From contig DASRFK010000085.1 of the NCBI GenBank assembly GCA_035651635.1, forward strand, positions 1 to 64,000: a stretch of DNA of 64,000 nucleotides. Direction: 5' to 3'. This document shows positions 1 to 9,120 of this stretch, in pieces. The first letter of the stretch is position 1; each line of letters begins with the position of its first letter. Source of the DNA: JANXQE01 sp035651635. Its GTDB lineage: Bacteria > Verrucomicrobiota > Verrucomicrobiia > Limisphaerales > UBA8199. The notes under the pieces are model-generated. The model had not been told where the DNA came from. It worked only from the letters and a program-made list of their open reading frames with translations, and made no database searches. The translations under genes were made by a program, and so were the position numbers.

Positions 1-63
1 GTGATGCCAGGTACTGGCCGATGAAAGCCGAAGGAGCGGGCGAAGCGAACGGGAAGCGGCTGT

Positions 64-747
64 TCAGCTCGGAGACGAACTCAACATCGGGGTCGCCTGC
101 CTCCCCTCGCTCACCCTGATTATTATCCGTGGAGAAGACGATGAACCCGGTAAGAACAGATGAATACGACGCATTCGCCTCTGACTATCATTGGCTGTAT
201 TCGGGCACTCCCAACCGGATGAATAGGGTGTTGGTCCAGTAATTCCCCACTTCTGCTTTACCTTCACAAATCTCCACTGCCACTCCTGATTGCACCGGTT
301 CCCCAAATGCATCCTCGTCAAGCCAATCACCACAGACCAGAATCCCTTCTTGCCAATGCCATAAATCCTGAGCAATGGCGACATCATGAAGTCCAGCCCT
401 TCCACCGGCCCATCCAGACAGATGTCCATGAATTCCCGTAAACTGATCTGGTGTTTTCCGGCTGCCACGAAATGATCCACGAGCCGTTTCCTCGTAACTA
501 CAATCGACCCCAGGGCATCAATCAAGTCTTCCACCGGCCACATCCTTTCCAGGTCATCGGCAGCACGAATCTCCTCCTGCAGCTTGGCTCGTCTTTGCTC
601 CATTGACCTGTCTGCTGCGTCCTGCTTCTCGATCAGGTAAATCCTGGTTGGCGACAATTGGAATTTCCTGGCCACCTCCGTTTGAGAAAGTCCCTGGCGC
701 CGCAATTCAAGGATCTCCCGGTTGCGCTGTTCAATCGGGATCTTCAC
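64..747 (-). CDS. HTH-domain protein of unknown function
   Basis: A 227-residue protein. Residues 1-40 form a sigma-region-4-like or resolvase-like helix-turn-helix (REILELRRQGLSQTEVARKF, then SPTRIYLIEKQ), which suggests DNA binding. Residues 65-165 are a compact, well-formed region (LISLREFMDICLD-like and YGIGKKGFWSVVIGL segments) that I cannot assign to a family. The last 55 residues are Ser/Pro/Arg-rich and look like read-through rather than a folded domain, so the natural C-terminus may have been altered by a frameshift. It is transcribed away from the rest of the window, and bases 1-63 hold nothing I recognise. That it is coding seems likely; its function is unknown. Confidence 0.6.
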   Translation of the reverse strand: MKIPIEQRNREILELRRQGLSQTEVARKFQLSPTRIYLIEKQDAADRSMEQRRAKLQEEIRAADDLERMWPVEDLIDALGSIVVTRKRLVDHFVAAGKHQISLREFMDICLDGPVEGLDFMMSPLLRIYGIGKKGFWSVVIGLTRMHLGNRCNQEWQWRFVKVKQKWGITGPTPYSSGWECPNTANDSQRRMRRIHLFLPGSSSSPRIIIRVSEGRQATPMLSSSPS

Positions 748-794
748 TTTTTTTCCTGAAGAGGTTGCCCGGGTGTAACGTGTGCACCCGTGGT

Positions 795-1851
795 TTAGTT
801 GTGAGGAGATTTCGACATTTCGCCAAGCTTAAGTTTAAATACCGGGTTTCCCATGGCCGAAGCATAGAGGACGTCGTTCACCGGATCCCAGGCGCAAGCC
901 AAACCAGTTTGCACTAAAGGCAAAGTTTCCTTCCTTGGGCTTGAGGTCGGCCACCTGCCTCCAAGACTCGCCGGCAGTTTCTGTCTTGAACACTCCGTCC
1001 TTGCCAATCACCACTATCTCCTTCTCGTCGTGGCCAAAGAATGGACCTTGCCAAATGTCCACTGCTTTTCCCTGTGATTGCCAATTCGCTCCGTTGTCTT
1101 TGCTGATGATCAAACCAGTGGCGCTCCCTAAATAATGGCAACCACGGAAAAGGACCGGTATTCTGGTTTGTGGATTAACGGAGGAGACTTTGGCCCAGGT
1201 TTCGCCAGTGTCCGTGCTGCGATAGATACCCTCTCCTTTGCTGTAAATCAGGGTTGTTGCATTCAAGGCTCCCACCATCGAACCATTTTCACGAGCATCA
1301 CCGAGATAAATCACCAACTTTTTCCAGGTGTTTCCCCCATCCGCTGTCACGTAGACCTCTCCTGGCGGCGTGGTTTCGTGTTTGGCCGCGATGATGGTGG
1401 TCATTGCAGGTGCCTTCCAATCCACTGAGCCGAAGTCCCAGTTGCGCCCAAGACTTTTGAAGCTTTTCCAGTTGAGCCCATCTGCCGTCCAACCGGCGGA
1501 TCCATCCAAAGAAAAACTGGCCATTCTCGTTGGTGAGTTCTGGTCCGCGCTTGTTGCCCACCCGGTTTCGTCCCTGCCGGAAATGTGGTCACCGTCAATG
1601 CGCTGCCAGGTCTTGCCCTGGTCGGAGCTGCACCAAAGGCCACAACCGACCACTTTAATCGTGACGTTCCCATTGAGTCGGTTCGCCACGACGCCCGAAC
1701 AGCCTCCCGGCCAGGGTTGCTTCGATCCACTATTGGTTAACCGCTCCAGCAACGAGCTTGAAACATCAGTCCACTGGTCAGCAGCCTGGATTGAAGGTGC
1801 GAACAAATTCAGGGAGCAGATGACCAGGGAAAAATGAAGCATCCAAGACAT
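795..1851 (-). pseudogene. Secreted BNR/sialidase-like repeat protein, frameshifted near its C-terminus
   Basis: Translation from the ATG at 1851 gives a signal peptide (MSWMLHFSLVICSLNLFAPS, cleavage near IQA|ADQ). Then come repeated BNR/Asp-box units such as SSDQGKTW, TADGGNTW, STDTGETW and SKDNGANW, the beta-propeller pattern of exo-sialidases, xyloglucanases and Ycf48-like proteins. Near base 896 the frame is lost after the NWFG motif, giving an odd tail that ends at 835. Removing one A from 896-897 restores WFGCAWDPVNDVLYAS and a continuation to a stop at 795. The restored protein is about 351 aa. A real mutation and a sequencing error cannot be told apart here. Function is probably extracellular glycan binding or cleavage; no substrate can be inferred. 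Confidence 0.65.
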
Positions 1852-1939
1852 GGCGCTTATTGTGACCAGTCGAAGCACTTGCCACAAAACAAAAGGCGCA
1901 ACACCCCTGGAGAGCGTTGCGCCTTCGAGGTAAAAGAAA

Positions 1940-2305
1940 TTACAGCCTCGATTTGCCTGCTGCCTTCGCCTTCTTCCAACGCGCTTTCGCTGCTGCAGAT
2001 ATTTTGGCTTTGGCGGCCGCACTCATTTTCCTCTTGGGCTTTGTTGCTGAATCAGATGCTTGTTTGTCTCCGGATTTACGCCGCGCTTTGGCCCATCTTG
2101 CCTTCTGAGCTGCGACAATTCTCGCACGACCCTCTGCACTCATTTTCCGCCTGCCCTTTCTCGGCGCTTGAGGTGCTTCAGTGACAAAAGGCACTGGTAT
2201 TTCGCCGCCAAGAATTTCATTCAATTGATCCTGCAGTTCCAGGATTCTCTCTTGGAGAGCCGCTGCCTGACGTAGTTGTTGTGGTGACAGATTGGTTATA
2301 TCCAT
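1940..2305 (-). CDS. Ala/Lys-rich histone-H1-like protein
   Basis: 121 aa from the ATG at 2305; a start at 2344 is possible but adds an unlikely leader. Residues 1-35 form an amphipathic helix (LSPQQLRQAAALQERILELQ) suited to oligomerisation. The rest is highly basic, with two copies of a unit of the form KMSAEGRARIVAAQKARWAK and KMSAAAKAKISAAAKARW. Such units resemble NUMOD3-like or histone-H1-like DNA-binding modules and recur in small verrucomicrobial proteins. A nucleoid-associated or DNA-binding role is inferred from charge and repeats only. It lies alone between the BNR gene and the phosphatase-like gene, on the same strand. Confidence 0.6.
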   Translation of the reverse strand: MDITNLSPQQLRQAAALQERILELQDQLNEILGGEIPVPFVTEAPQAPRKGRRKMSAEGRARIVAAQKARWAKARRKSGDKQASDSATKPKRKMSAAAKAKISAAAKARWKKAKAAGKSRL

Positions 2306-2362
2306 TAGGGCGCATTGGATACCAGGAAGAGCAGGCAAATTCAAGTTCGAAAGCCGAAGTTT

Positions 2363-2704
2363 TCACCTCGGCACATCGACATACTCGCTGAGCCTTACTT
2401 TCAACTCGTCAACCAAGGCAGGCTCCATGTACCGGTAATCGTCTGGGATGTGGAGGCAGATGACCTCCTTTTCAAGCAAGGCTTCTCCAAACTTCTCCCT
2501 CAACATTCGGGCGTGCTTCTTTTCCATGACGAAAATGATATCGGCCCAACCGATGTGACCTTCATTGACCCGGACCCTTGCTGCTGGCGATGTCCCGGCT
2601 GATTTGACTGCGTAACCTGGAACGCCTTGGTACATGTGCTCGGCAGTCAGGCTCCGCAGTTGGTTTCGGCTGCAGACGAAAAGGAGTTTCTTGGCTTCGC
2701 TCAA
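2363..2704 (-). CDS. Low-molecular-weight protein tyrosine phosphatase-like protein
   Basis: 113 aa. The N-terminus LLFVCSRNQLRSLTAEHMY contains the phosphatase P-loop C-x5-R (Cys11 to Arg17) directly after beta-strand 1, as in LMW-PTP and arsenate-reductase folds. The family normally has about 150 aa. This shorter type, with VCSRNxLRSxTAE, is a recognised subfamily whose substrate is not settled. A candidate general acid is in IPDDYRYMEPALVDEL near the C-terminus. It is cytoplasmic, with no signal peptide. It overlaps nothing and is followed, in the same direction, by the Ala/Lys-rich gene. The fold is confident, the substrate unknown. Confidence 0.75.
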   Translation of the reverse strand: MSEAKKLLFVCSRNQLRSLTAEHMYQGVPGYAVKSAGTSPAARVRVNEGHIGWADIIFVMEKKHARMLREKFGEALLEKEVICLHIPDDYRYMEPALVDELKVRLSEYVDVPR

Positions 2705-2716
2705 GAGACCATTTCT

Positions 2717-3160
2717 TCACGTCGAGCTAACCAGCGAAGCCCGGTTGAATAGCTGCTTCACGGTCGGCCGGTTTAGAACCAGAATCGTGAAAACCCCCAG
2801 CACAGTTCCAAAGGGCATAAAGATACATTCAACACAGGCTACGACGAAACAGAACTGGTAGTGCTTCCTGCGGGCGATGAACCGCCCAACCATTAACACC
2901 AGGACCGCGAAAGTCCAACCAGCCAAAATAAAGAACGAAGCTATGCCGACGAAGAACCAGCCAATAAATGCCGGCGGCTGATTGTTTCCCGGGCCGAACG
3001 TCTGAGGCGCAAGGATCATGAACAAACCGATGACCAAGTGGATGACCGGCAGGCAGGCAAAGAACGCTGCCAGGCCACTCACGATGTAATGGAAAATCGC
3101 CAGGAGCTTGAGGTGCTCGATGTCGGTGTTCTCTTGTGGGGTAGGGGGGTTCTCGAGCAT
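2717..3160 (-). CDS. Small integral membrane protein
   Basis: 147 aa from the ATG at 3160; an upstream start at 3193 is less convincing. A short polar N-terminus (ENPPTPQENTDIEHLKLLA) is followed by about four hydrophobic segments: IFHYIVSGLAAFFACLPVIH, LVIGLFMILA, IGWFFVGIASFFILAGWTFA and a final one around CVECIFMPFGTVLGVFTILV. The pattern of an N-terminal HLKLLAIFHYIVSGLAA followed by a C-terminal FGTVLGVFTILVL is seen in many bacterial membrane proteins of unknown function. No catalytic residues are apparent. It ends 12 bp before the phosphatase-like gene on the same strand, so the two may be co-transcribed. Confidence 0.65.
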   Translation of the reverse strand: MLENPPTPQENTDIEHLKLLAIFHYIVSGLAAFFACLPVIHLVIGLFMILAPQTFGPGNNQPPAFIGWFFVGIASFFILAGWTFAVLVLMVGRFIARRKHYQFCFVVACVECIFMPFGTVLGVFTILVLNRPTVKQLFNRASLVSST

Positions 3161-3211
3161 GGCCAGAGGGTGCCACAATGCGACGGCGGGCAAAGTTCTA
3201 AAGCTTAACTT

Positions 3212-4204
3212 TTATCTCAGGATCGATACTTCACCCGTCACCACATCCAGCGTCCAGTCCTTGGGTTCAGGCAACCACAGTTTACCGTCTCCAATCTCCA
3301 ACGGCATCCAGAGATAGCGTGAATCCCATTGCGTTCGGGGTTTCCAAATGTCACCCATGAAAATCACCGTTGTCGTTTTGGTGCCCACCACTTTCAGCAT
3401 CATCGTGGATTGGGAGCCATATGTTTTGCTTTCCGGTGGGGCGATGTCCTTAAATTCGGACCAAGGCCCTTCCAAGCTCGTTGCGGTGGCGTATTTATTT
3501 GGATTCGGATCCCAACCCGTCAGAGCCGAGCCAATCACGTAATAAAGGCCGTTGAGATGCACCAGGGCTCCGCCTTCCAGGTGCTCTTTTACCAAGCAGA
3601 CCTCTTTTTCTACGTTCAGGTAATCTTCGGAGAGTCGTGCGATCCGGAAGCCGAAGGGGCGATCCTCGAAGATCAAATATGCGGTGCCATCGTCATCAAT
3701 GAACTGCCCAATGTCACGGCTCTCATGATCCAGCGGTCGAAAGCTCCTCAAATATTTGTAATCGCCGTCGATTCTGTCGCAAGTGGCCACGCCAACCCGA
3801 GCAAGCTTGTAAGTACCATCGTCAACATGGAGGTACATGACGTAGGTCTTGGTCTTTGCGTTGTAAAAGACCTTGGGCCTTTCGACCACTCGTCTGGGCC
3901 CGAAGTTTTCCGGATCTCCCAGCTTGAGAACCTGGTTGCGAAAGGTCCAGTTCGCCAAATCCTTCGAGGCGTAGCAACTGACAAAACGTTTGCTCCTGTC
4001 CTGACCCTGAGACCGGTCCTCGCCAAACCAGTAATAGGTATCGCCCAGTTTGATGATCCCGCCACCGTGAGCCTGGATATGCTGGCCTCGATCATCCAGC
4101 CAAAGCTGGCCAGGTTTGATCGTCTGGGGAGTGGCAAACGCATTAGCTGAAATAAGGAGAGATGCTGCGCCGGCCAGAGCCTGCCATGTCCTGAGCTCAA
4201 TCAT
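3212..4204 (-). CDS. Secreted glycoside hydrolase, family 43-like
   Basis: 330 aa from the ATG at 4204, chosen because it begins a clean signal peptide (MIELRTWQALAGAASLLISA, cleavage near NAFA). The mature part has the five-bladed propeller signature of GH43/GH117-like enzymes. These are an early block with QAHGGGIIKLGDTYYWFGED, a central VERPKVFYNAKTKTYVMYLH, and GQFIDDDGTAYLIFEDRPFG holding a likely catalytic Asp. EGGALVHLNGLYYVIGSALT follows, and YGSQSTMMLKV comes near the end. Related proteins act on arabinose, xylose or galactose side chains; the exact substrate is not predictable. It is probably periplasmic or exported, consistent with a polysaccharide-degrading life style. No neighbouring polysaccharide utilisation genes are present. 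Confidence 0.8.
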   Translation of the reverse strand: MIELRTWQALAGAASLLISANAFATPQTIKPGQLWLDDRGQHIQAHGGGIIKLGDTYYWFGEDRSQGQDRSKRFVSCYASKDLANWTFRNQVLKLGDPENFGPRRVVERPKVFYNAKTKTYVMYLHVDDGTYKLARVGVATCDRIDGDYKYLRSFRPLDHESRDIGQFIDDDGTAYLIFEDRPFGFRIARLSEDYLNVEKEVCLVKEHLEGGALVHLNGLYYVIGSALTGWDPNPNKYATATSLEGPWSEFKDIAPPESKTYGSQSTMMLKVVGTKTTTVIFMGDIWKPRTQWDSRYLWMPLEIGDGKLWLPEPKDWTLDVVTGEVSILR

Positions 4205-4513
4205 GCTCCGAGGATAATGTGGCAAACCACCTTGCCCAGGATTTTCGGCTGGCTTATATGGAAGCCAAGTCTATGCTCAACCAACCCGCTACCCCCGCTC
4301 CTTGAATTCAACCGGATTACCAAGAACCAAGCGACAGAACCAAGCAAAGGAATAACATTATGGAAGCAATGACGGTCATCATTCGCGGTCTTGCGATGAT
4401 CGATGCCAAGCTCTGGGAGATCATGAAGTCGCAGAGGAATCACAACCAAGCGGTTGAGCAGCTCCTGGGGAGATTCGCGACCGAACATCGGCCAAATGAT
4501 CTCGGAGGATCCA

Positions 4514-5275
4514 ATGCCGGCTTCTGATTCCGAGCCGTCCCATGAGGGCGGTTCGCCCACCGTGGCCCGCTTTGGGGATACCCATTGGAGCGTCATCCTC
4601 TCGGCCATGGACAAGCAACGCCCTGTCGAGGCCGTCGACGCTCTGCAACGGCTCTGCCGGGTTTATTGGCCTCCCCTATACGCCTTCATCCGCAGACAAG
4701 GCGAAACCCCGCACGATGCACAGGATTTAACCCAGAAGTTTTTCGCCCGCTTTCTGGATAAGGATTACCTGGCCTCGGTGGACCAGGCCAAGGGCCGGTT
4801 CCGGTCATTCATGCTGGCAGCCCTTAAGCACTTTCTTGCCAACGAACGTGACCGGCAGCGGGCGCTAAAGAGGGGTGGAGGCTGCGCCTTCGTGCCGGTT
4901 GATTTTCACAGCGCGGAAAGCCACTGTCGGTTCGAGCCGGTGGACAACCTCACGCCGGAGGTCATCTTCCAAAGGCGGTGGGCGTCCGCCTTGTTGGAGC
5001 AGTCGATGGCGCGGTTGCGCAGTGAATACGCCTCTGCCGGTAAGGAGTCCTTGTTCGAGCAACTCAAGCACACCCTCACGGAAGGGAGAGGAACGATTGC
5101 GTATGCGGAGTTGGCATCCAGCTCAAGGATGAGCGAGGCAGCCGTCAAAATGGCCGTGCATCGGTTGCGCCAGCGGTATCGGGAGGCCATCCGCTCCGAA
5201 ATCGCTGCCACCGTTGCCGACCCGTCCCAGATCGAGGATGAGCTGCGGGAAGTGTTGCGCGCGTTTGGGACTTAA
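4514..5275 (+). CDS. ECF-like RNA polymerase sigma factor
   Basis: 253 aa. The start at 4514 is preferred because GGAGG lies 5 bp upstream; ATGs at 4454 and 4496 lack this. Sigma region 2 covers about residues 20-100 (WSVILSAMD, LCRVYWPPLYAFIRRQG, DAQDLTQKFFARFL, GRFRSFMLAALKHFLANERD). Region 4 is at 175-235 (YAELASSSRMSEAAVKMAVH, RLRQRYREAIR). This is the ECF-like family common in Verrucomicrobia and Planctomycetes, usually paired with a downstream Ser/Thr kinase. No kinase or anti-sigma gene follows here, so it is an orphan. Its regulon cannot be read from this window. Confidence 0.85.
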   Translation: MPASDSEPSHEGGSPTVARFGDTHWSVILSAMDKQRPVEAVDALQRLCRVYWPPLYAFIRRQGETPHDAQDLTQKFFARFLDKDYLASVDQAKGRFRSFMLAALKHFLANERDRQRALKRGGGCAFVPVDFHSAESHCRFEPVDNLTPEVIFQRRWASALLEQSMARLRSEYASAGKESLFEQLKHTLTEGRGTIAYAELASSSRMSEAAVKMAVHRLRQRYREAIRSEIAATVADPSQIEDELREVLRAFGT

Positions 5276-5611
5276 ACTTCAGACGGGCTGTTACCTTTTC
5301 GGCGAATTGCTTCTGTATTAAGCGAACAAAACGAAAGAAATTGTTATGGAAACGAGCCGACTTTGCCAACAACGCCTGCAGCCGTTGCCTCAGAATGCTC
5401 CGGAAGGTCTTTGCCAATTTGCCTTGCCCAAGTCGAGCTCGGGTTTCGCGCCAGTCTGGTTCGGCCCTGTTCGGGATTCCTGAAATCGTCCGAAGCCTGA
5501 TTCCCAGGCTGGTGCTTGATTTTTCATTGTCCACGCAACCTGCCGATGGGTCAAAGGAGGGACGCCTCCGAAAGCCGTGGGCTAGAATGAGGGCACTGAA
5601 TCACGACATCC
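5276..5611 (+). other. Intergenic stretch with no recognisable gene
   Basis: The 336 bp between the sigma factor and the small membrane protein contain only open frames with unnatural composition. I found no tRNA, no repeat shared with the rest of the window and no copy of the CTGGACCAAGGTCCAG box. Confidence 0.5.
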
Positions 5612-5917
5612 ATGACTCCTAAACAATACAAACTGCTGGCGCTGACATTTGCGGTCCAGGCGCTGTTTTACGCGGTGATGGTGATATGGCGCTTCCCGAC
5701 ATGGACGATTTGGCCAATGCTGCTCCCGCTCCTTGGGTATGCTGTTACGCTCTACGGTGCCCCGATATTTGCCAAGCGGTCAGCCATTCTCAAGATGGGG
5801 GTTATCACCGTCTGCGCCTTCTTGCTGACGATGGCTGCGCACATAATGCTGGGTGTTCTTTTCCTGCTGTACTCTCTGGCTCTGCGGGGTGGGGTACGAT
5901 TCTGGGGTCCAGAATGA
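5612..5917 (+). CDS. Small hypothetical membrane protein
   Basis: 101 aa with three hydrophobic helices: residues 6-24 (YKLLALTFAVQALFYAVMVI), 30-52 (WTIWPMLLPLLGYAVTLYGA) and 61-90 (LKMGVITVCAFLLTMAAHIM). The helix-loop pattern and basic cytoplasmic loop (FAKRSAILK) are those of real inner-membrane proteins, but I recognise no family. The start ATG follows a weakly purine-rich stretch. A second, different-frame reading of the same stretch is not protein-like. The next gene lies 121 bp downstream on the same strand. Confidence 0.55.
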   Translation: MTPKQYKLLALTFAVQALFYAVMVIWRFPTWTIWPMLLPLLGYAVTLYGAPIFAKRSAILKMGVITVCAFLLTMAAHIMLGVLFLLYSLALRGGVRFWGPE

Positions 5918-6038
5918 CGCAGGTCAGGGTGTTTCACGGGCTCGGCGGCTTTATTGCAGGATGCTTGAATCGGAAATCGAGGAAATCGAGACCGCCGCCA
6001 AAACGGCTAAACACGCCTAATGGATTGGAGGCCTTAAA

Positions 6039-6254
6039 GTGAGCCGTGATTCCTTGTGCCCGAATCCACGCGAGCGCAAGATCTGGTGGGCAAAAGTCAA
6101 TCGGGCAATGGAGGAGGTGGAGGAGGCAGAATTCGAGGCGCTCAAGCATCGGTTATGCACCCATCGCGACGGCAAGGAGGTGTTCATCGAAGACTGGTGT
6201 GCCGCCGCGTACCCTGAAAGCACAAACAGGTCTCGGGCGCAAACGTCAGCCTAG
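6039..6254 (+). CDS. Hypothetical small cytoplasmic protein
   Basis: 71 aa beginning at GTG, with GGAGG about 10 bp upstream (ggattggaggccttaaa). The sequence is hydrophilic and rich in Glu and Arg (KVNRAMEEVEEAEFEALKHR), then contains FIEDWCAAAYPE. The amino-acid balance looks like a genuine helical protein rather than a chance frame. No family is recognised. It stands alone between the membrane protein and the convergent surface-protein gene; 6255-6441 downstream holds nothing identifiable. Confidence 0.45.
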   Translation: MSRDSLCPNPRERKIWWAKVNRAMEEVEEAEFEALKHRLCTHRDGKEVFIEDWCAAAYPESTNRSRAQTSA

Positions 6255-6441
6255 GAACTTTTCTCTCGATTTTGGATTGCTCCCTTTCTTGGGTGGATTG
6301 CCGCGGTCTGTGTCGACCAATTGTGGATCATCTGGCGCACACGGTTTTACCGTTGTCCGCGTGGTGTGGTGGCTTCTCTGAATCCCGGAGAACGCAAATG
6401 GGTGTTCGATGGTTCGGAGGCGTCACCGTTCTAGGCAAGGG

Positions 6442-9120
6442 CTACGGCCCGACCTTCACGCGATAGAACCGTTGTTTGTCGGAGGCGGTATGGTCGATGA
6501 CGTTGAACGAATTAGTCGTCGCGCTGTTGGTGACGAAGAGAGACGTCCAGCTGGCACTCAAATCTGTCGACATCTCGACCGTGTAATTTTGACCGGCTAC
6601 ACCGGTGAGCTGCATTTGGAATTGATTGGCCAACCAATTCGGTGAACCCAGAACCAGTACCGGTTTTGGATTGATAGTAATGGAAAAGATTTTATCCAGC
6701 GCGGAGGAATTTGAGTCGCTCACGTGCACTTTGAAAGAGGACAATCCGTTGGTGCCGGGAATGCCGGAGATGAGGCCCGCGGGGTTCAGGATCAGGCCTG
6801 GAGGCAAACTGGCTGAGCCAAGCGCCAGGCTCCAGTTATAGGGCGGTTGTCCGCCGGTGGCACCGAGTTGACTGTTATAAAACGAGCCGACGGTGCCGTT
6901 GGGCAATGAAACACTCGTGATCTGCAACGGCGGCGGGGGCGGGCTGGAAATGAACAGTGACAAGGTTTGATAGACTATGTTCGATGCGGCATCGGTTACC
7001 GCCACATCAAAGTAGAACGGTCCGCCAGAAGTCGTGAGGGTGCCGGCCAGCACGCCATTGCTGCCCAATATCAGATTCTGCGGCGGGAGGGCGGAATAAC
7101 CCGGAATGAACCAGCTATAAGGCGGCTGACCCCCGGAGGCCTGGATCGTTTGGCTATAGGGACTGCCGTTCGTGCCGCTGGGCAAAGACATCGTCACGAT
7201 TTGCAGCGGCGTGGATGGCGGAGCAATGTAAAGGGACAGGTTTTGCGACGACGAATGGCCGTTGCCGTCATTCGCACTGACGGTAAAATTATACGTACCG
7301 CTGCTGTTGGGCGTGCCTTGAATTGACCCGTCCCCGCCAAAGCCCAAGCTGGAAGGAAAATCCTGCGGGTCGTTCAACGACCAATTAAGGGGGCCTCCTC
7401 CGCAGCCTGAACCCTGAAGGGTGAAACCAAAGAAAGAACCCACTTGGCCATTCGGCAAATTGGTCGTGAGAATCTGAACGCCATTGCAAAGTTGAACGGT
7501 GAAGTTCGCCGAGCCCGCGTTATTGTTAATGGTGACATTCTGATTGGCCGGACATTGATAACTACCGTTGCCGAGCAGGTTATCCAGGCCATCGTTGCCG
7601 CCTCCGCAATTGACGCTGACGCTCCAGGTTCCATTGCCGACATTTAACGAGTAATTCCCATTGATATCGGTGTCGCTGCTGACGTTAAAATCCACGTTAT
7701 TGATCGTGGCATAAGCATATACCCCAACGACCGGGAGGTTGGTCCCATTCGCCTTGACGTTGCCGGTGATATAATTGGTCGCAAGGAGGGCCGTAAAGTT
7801 GGCCTGCACAGCAGTCCCGGCGCTGATGTTCGTGCCGCCATTCTGATCAAACGTCGGTTGTGAAAAAATGTACCCCGTGGGACCCGTGTCGGTGCTGACT
7901 GAAAGCCACCAGGGGTCATTGGGACCCAAGCCACCCAGCACCGCGGCAACGTAATTTCCGTTCACGTCCGAGTAGGCGTCGGTCTGATAAAGGTAGCTAT
8001 TGTTATCGTTGCCATAAATATCATAGCCCGGCAGAGGATTTCCCAGCGAGTCCTTGACGCTGCCGTAAACCAGGGCCGTGGCCTTTGGCACGGTTAGGGT
8101 GACCCCCGTTTGCCCGGCGCTCGCTTTGGTTCTATTTTGCAATCCAAGATAGCCGTGGATAACCAGGCTCGTGTCCTCGGCGCGGAGCGCCCACTGGCCG
8201 GCGCTGGCTTGGACGCTCGAGGTGAAATTGCCATTCGTGTCCGTGTAGCCCACTCCCAAGAGGCCGTTGGCCGACTGGACCGACATAAGAATACCAGGCA
8301 GCCCAATGCTGGCATTGCTGGCGTCAACGAGTTTGCCCGAGATGGTGGACGTAGCGTTCAGCACCGTCAGGTTCGTGTTGATGGTCTTACCGCTGCCCAA
8401 GGTGATGATTGGCGGGGCCGAGAAATCGACGACATAACCGTTCTTGAAAGCCACCGGTGTATAAGTGCCGGGAGGAGCCGGGATGCTGTAGCCACCCGAG
8501 TTGTTCGCCACCGCACTTGCCAGCGGCGAACCGCCCGGCCCGTTCTTTCCCGGGCGAGGAGGTGGAAACAACAGGACTACGGCATTGGGCAACGTCGTGC
8601 TGGTGCCGTTGCTGACGACGTTTCCGCTGAACTTTTGGGTGTAGGGGAGGTTGGTTACGCTAAAAAGGCTCGTTATCGGCACAAAATGCCCACTCGGACT
8701 CGAAAGCCTGAACACATATTGCCCGGCAATCTGTTGAATGAAGTCGCCATTCTGGAAGTTCAGCTTGGCGGTGATTTGTCCTGCTGTCGTGTTGATGTCC
8801 TCGGGCACGTTGAAATTGGTCACGCCTCCGATCACCATGCCCGCCTGGCCGTCGGTCAGGTTAAACTGCTGCACAAGCCAGTCGCCGGCATCAATCACAC
8901 CATTGGTATTGAGGTCCAGGAACTTCTGCACCACGACAGTGTCGCCGCTTGTCAAACCGGTGACCTGCAATGTGATACGTCCGTTGTAGGTGTTGCTGAC
9001 AGCCGCCGGTGTCATGGTGAACGTTACGGCGGCGTCCACTGACGAGCACAGGATTAGTCCTAGTTGAAATACAGCCAGATTCAAAGCTGTTCTGAGACGA
9101 AGGGGGAGTATTTGTTTCAT
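6442..9120 (-). CDS. Large secreted surface protein with Ig-like/carboxypeptidase-regulatory repeats
   Basis: 892 aa with a signal peptide (MKQILPLRLRTALNLAVFQL, then GLILCSSVDA). Residues 160-540 contain several carboxypeptidase-regulatory-like beta-sandwich modules (patterns such as SGKLVDASNASIGLPGILMS, VYGSVKDSLGNPLPGYDIYG and ITGNVKANGTNLPVVGVYAY). Residues 555-815 hold three He_PIG-type cadherin-like repeats (LPNGQVGSFFG, LPSGTNGSPYSQTI, LPNGTVGSFYNSQLGATGGQ). The last 70 residues (GQNYTVEMSTDLSASWTSL to RFYRVKVGP) match a terminal module repeatedly seen on secreted verrucomicrobial proteins. It is probably a cell-surface adhesin or structural protein. No enzymatic motif is visible and it appears monocistronic. 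Confidence 0.8.
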   Translation of the reverse strand: MKQILPLRLRTALNLAVFQLGLILCSSVDAAVTFTMTPAAVSNTYNGRITLQVTGLTSGDTVVVQKFLDLNTNGVIDAGDWLVQQFNLTDGQAGMVIGGVTNFNVPEDINTTAGQITAKLNFQNGDFIQQIAGQYVFRLSSPSGHFVPITSLFSVTNLPYTQKFSGNVVSNGTSTTLPNAVVLLFPPPRPGKNGPGGSPLASAVANNSGGYSIPAPPGTYTPVAFKNGYVVDFSAPPIITLGSGKTINTNLTVLNATSTISGKLVDASNASIGLPGILMSVQSANGLLGVGYTDTNGNFTSSVQASAGQWALRAEDTSLVIHGYLGLQNRTKASAGQTGVTLTVPKATALVYGSVKDSLGNPLPGYDIYGNDNNSYLYQTDAYSDVNGNYVAAVLGGLGPNDPWWLSVSTDTGPTGYIFSQPTFDQNGGTNISAGTAVQANFTALLATNYITGNVKANGTNLPVVGVYAYATINNVDFNVSSDTDINGNYSLNVGNGTWSVSVNCGGGNDGLDNLLGNGSYQCPANQNVTINNNAGSANFTVQLCNGVQILTTNLPNGQVGSFFGFTLQGSGCGGGPLNWSLNDPQDFPSSLGFGGDGSIQGTPNSSGTYNFTVSANDGNGHSSSQNLSLYIAPPSTPLQIVTMSLPSGTNGSPYSQTIQASGGQPPYSWFIPGYSALPPQNLILGSNGVLAGTLTTSGGPFYFDVAVTDAASNIVYQTLSLFISSPPPPPLQITSVSLPNGTVGSFYNSQLGATGGQPPYNWSLALGSASLPPGLILNPAGLISGIPGTNGLSSFKVHVSDSNSSALDKIFSITINPKPVLVLGSPNWLANQFQMQLTGVAGQNYTVEMSTDLSASWTSLFVTNSATTNSFNVIDHTASDKQRFYRVKVGP

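Noticed and set aside
4201..4614. 137-aa minus-strand frame overlapping the sigma-factor start
   Set aside because: The plus-strand sigma factor has strong family motifs and a ribosome site, and the minus frame has none.
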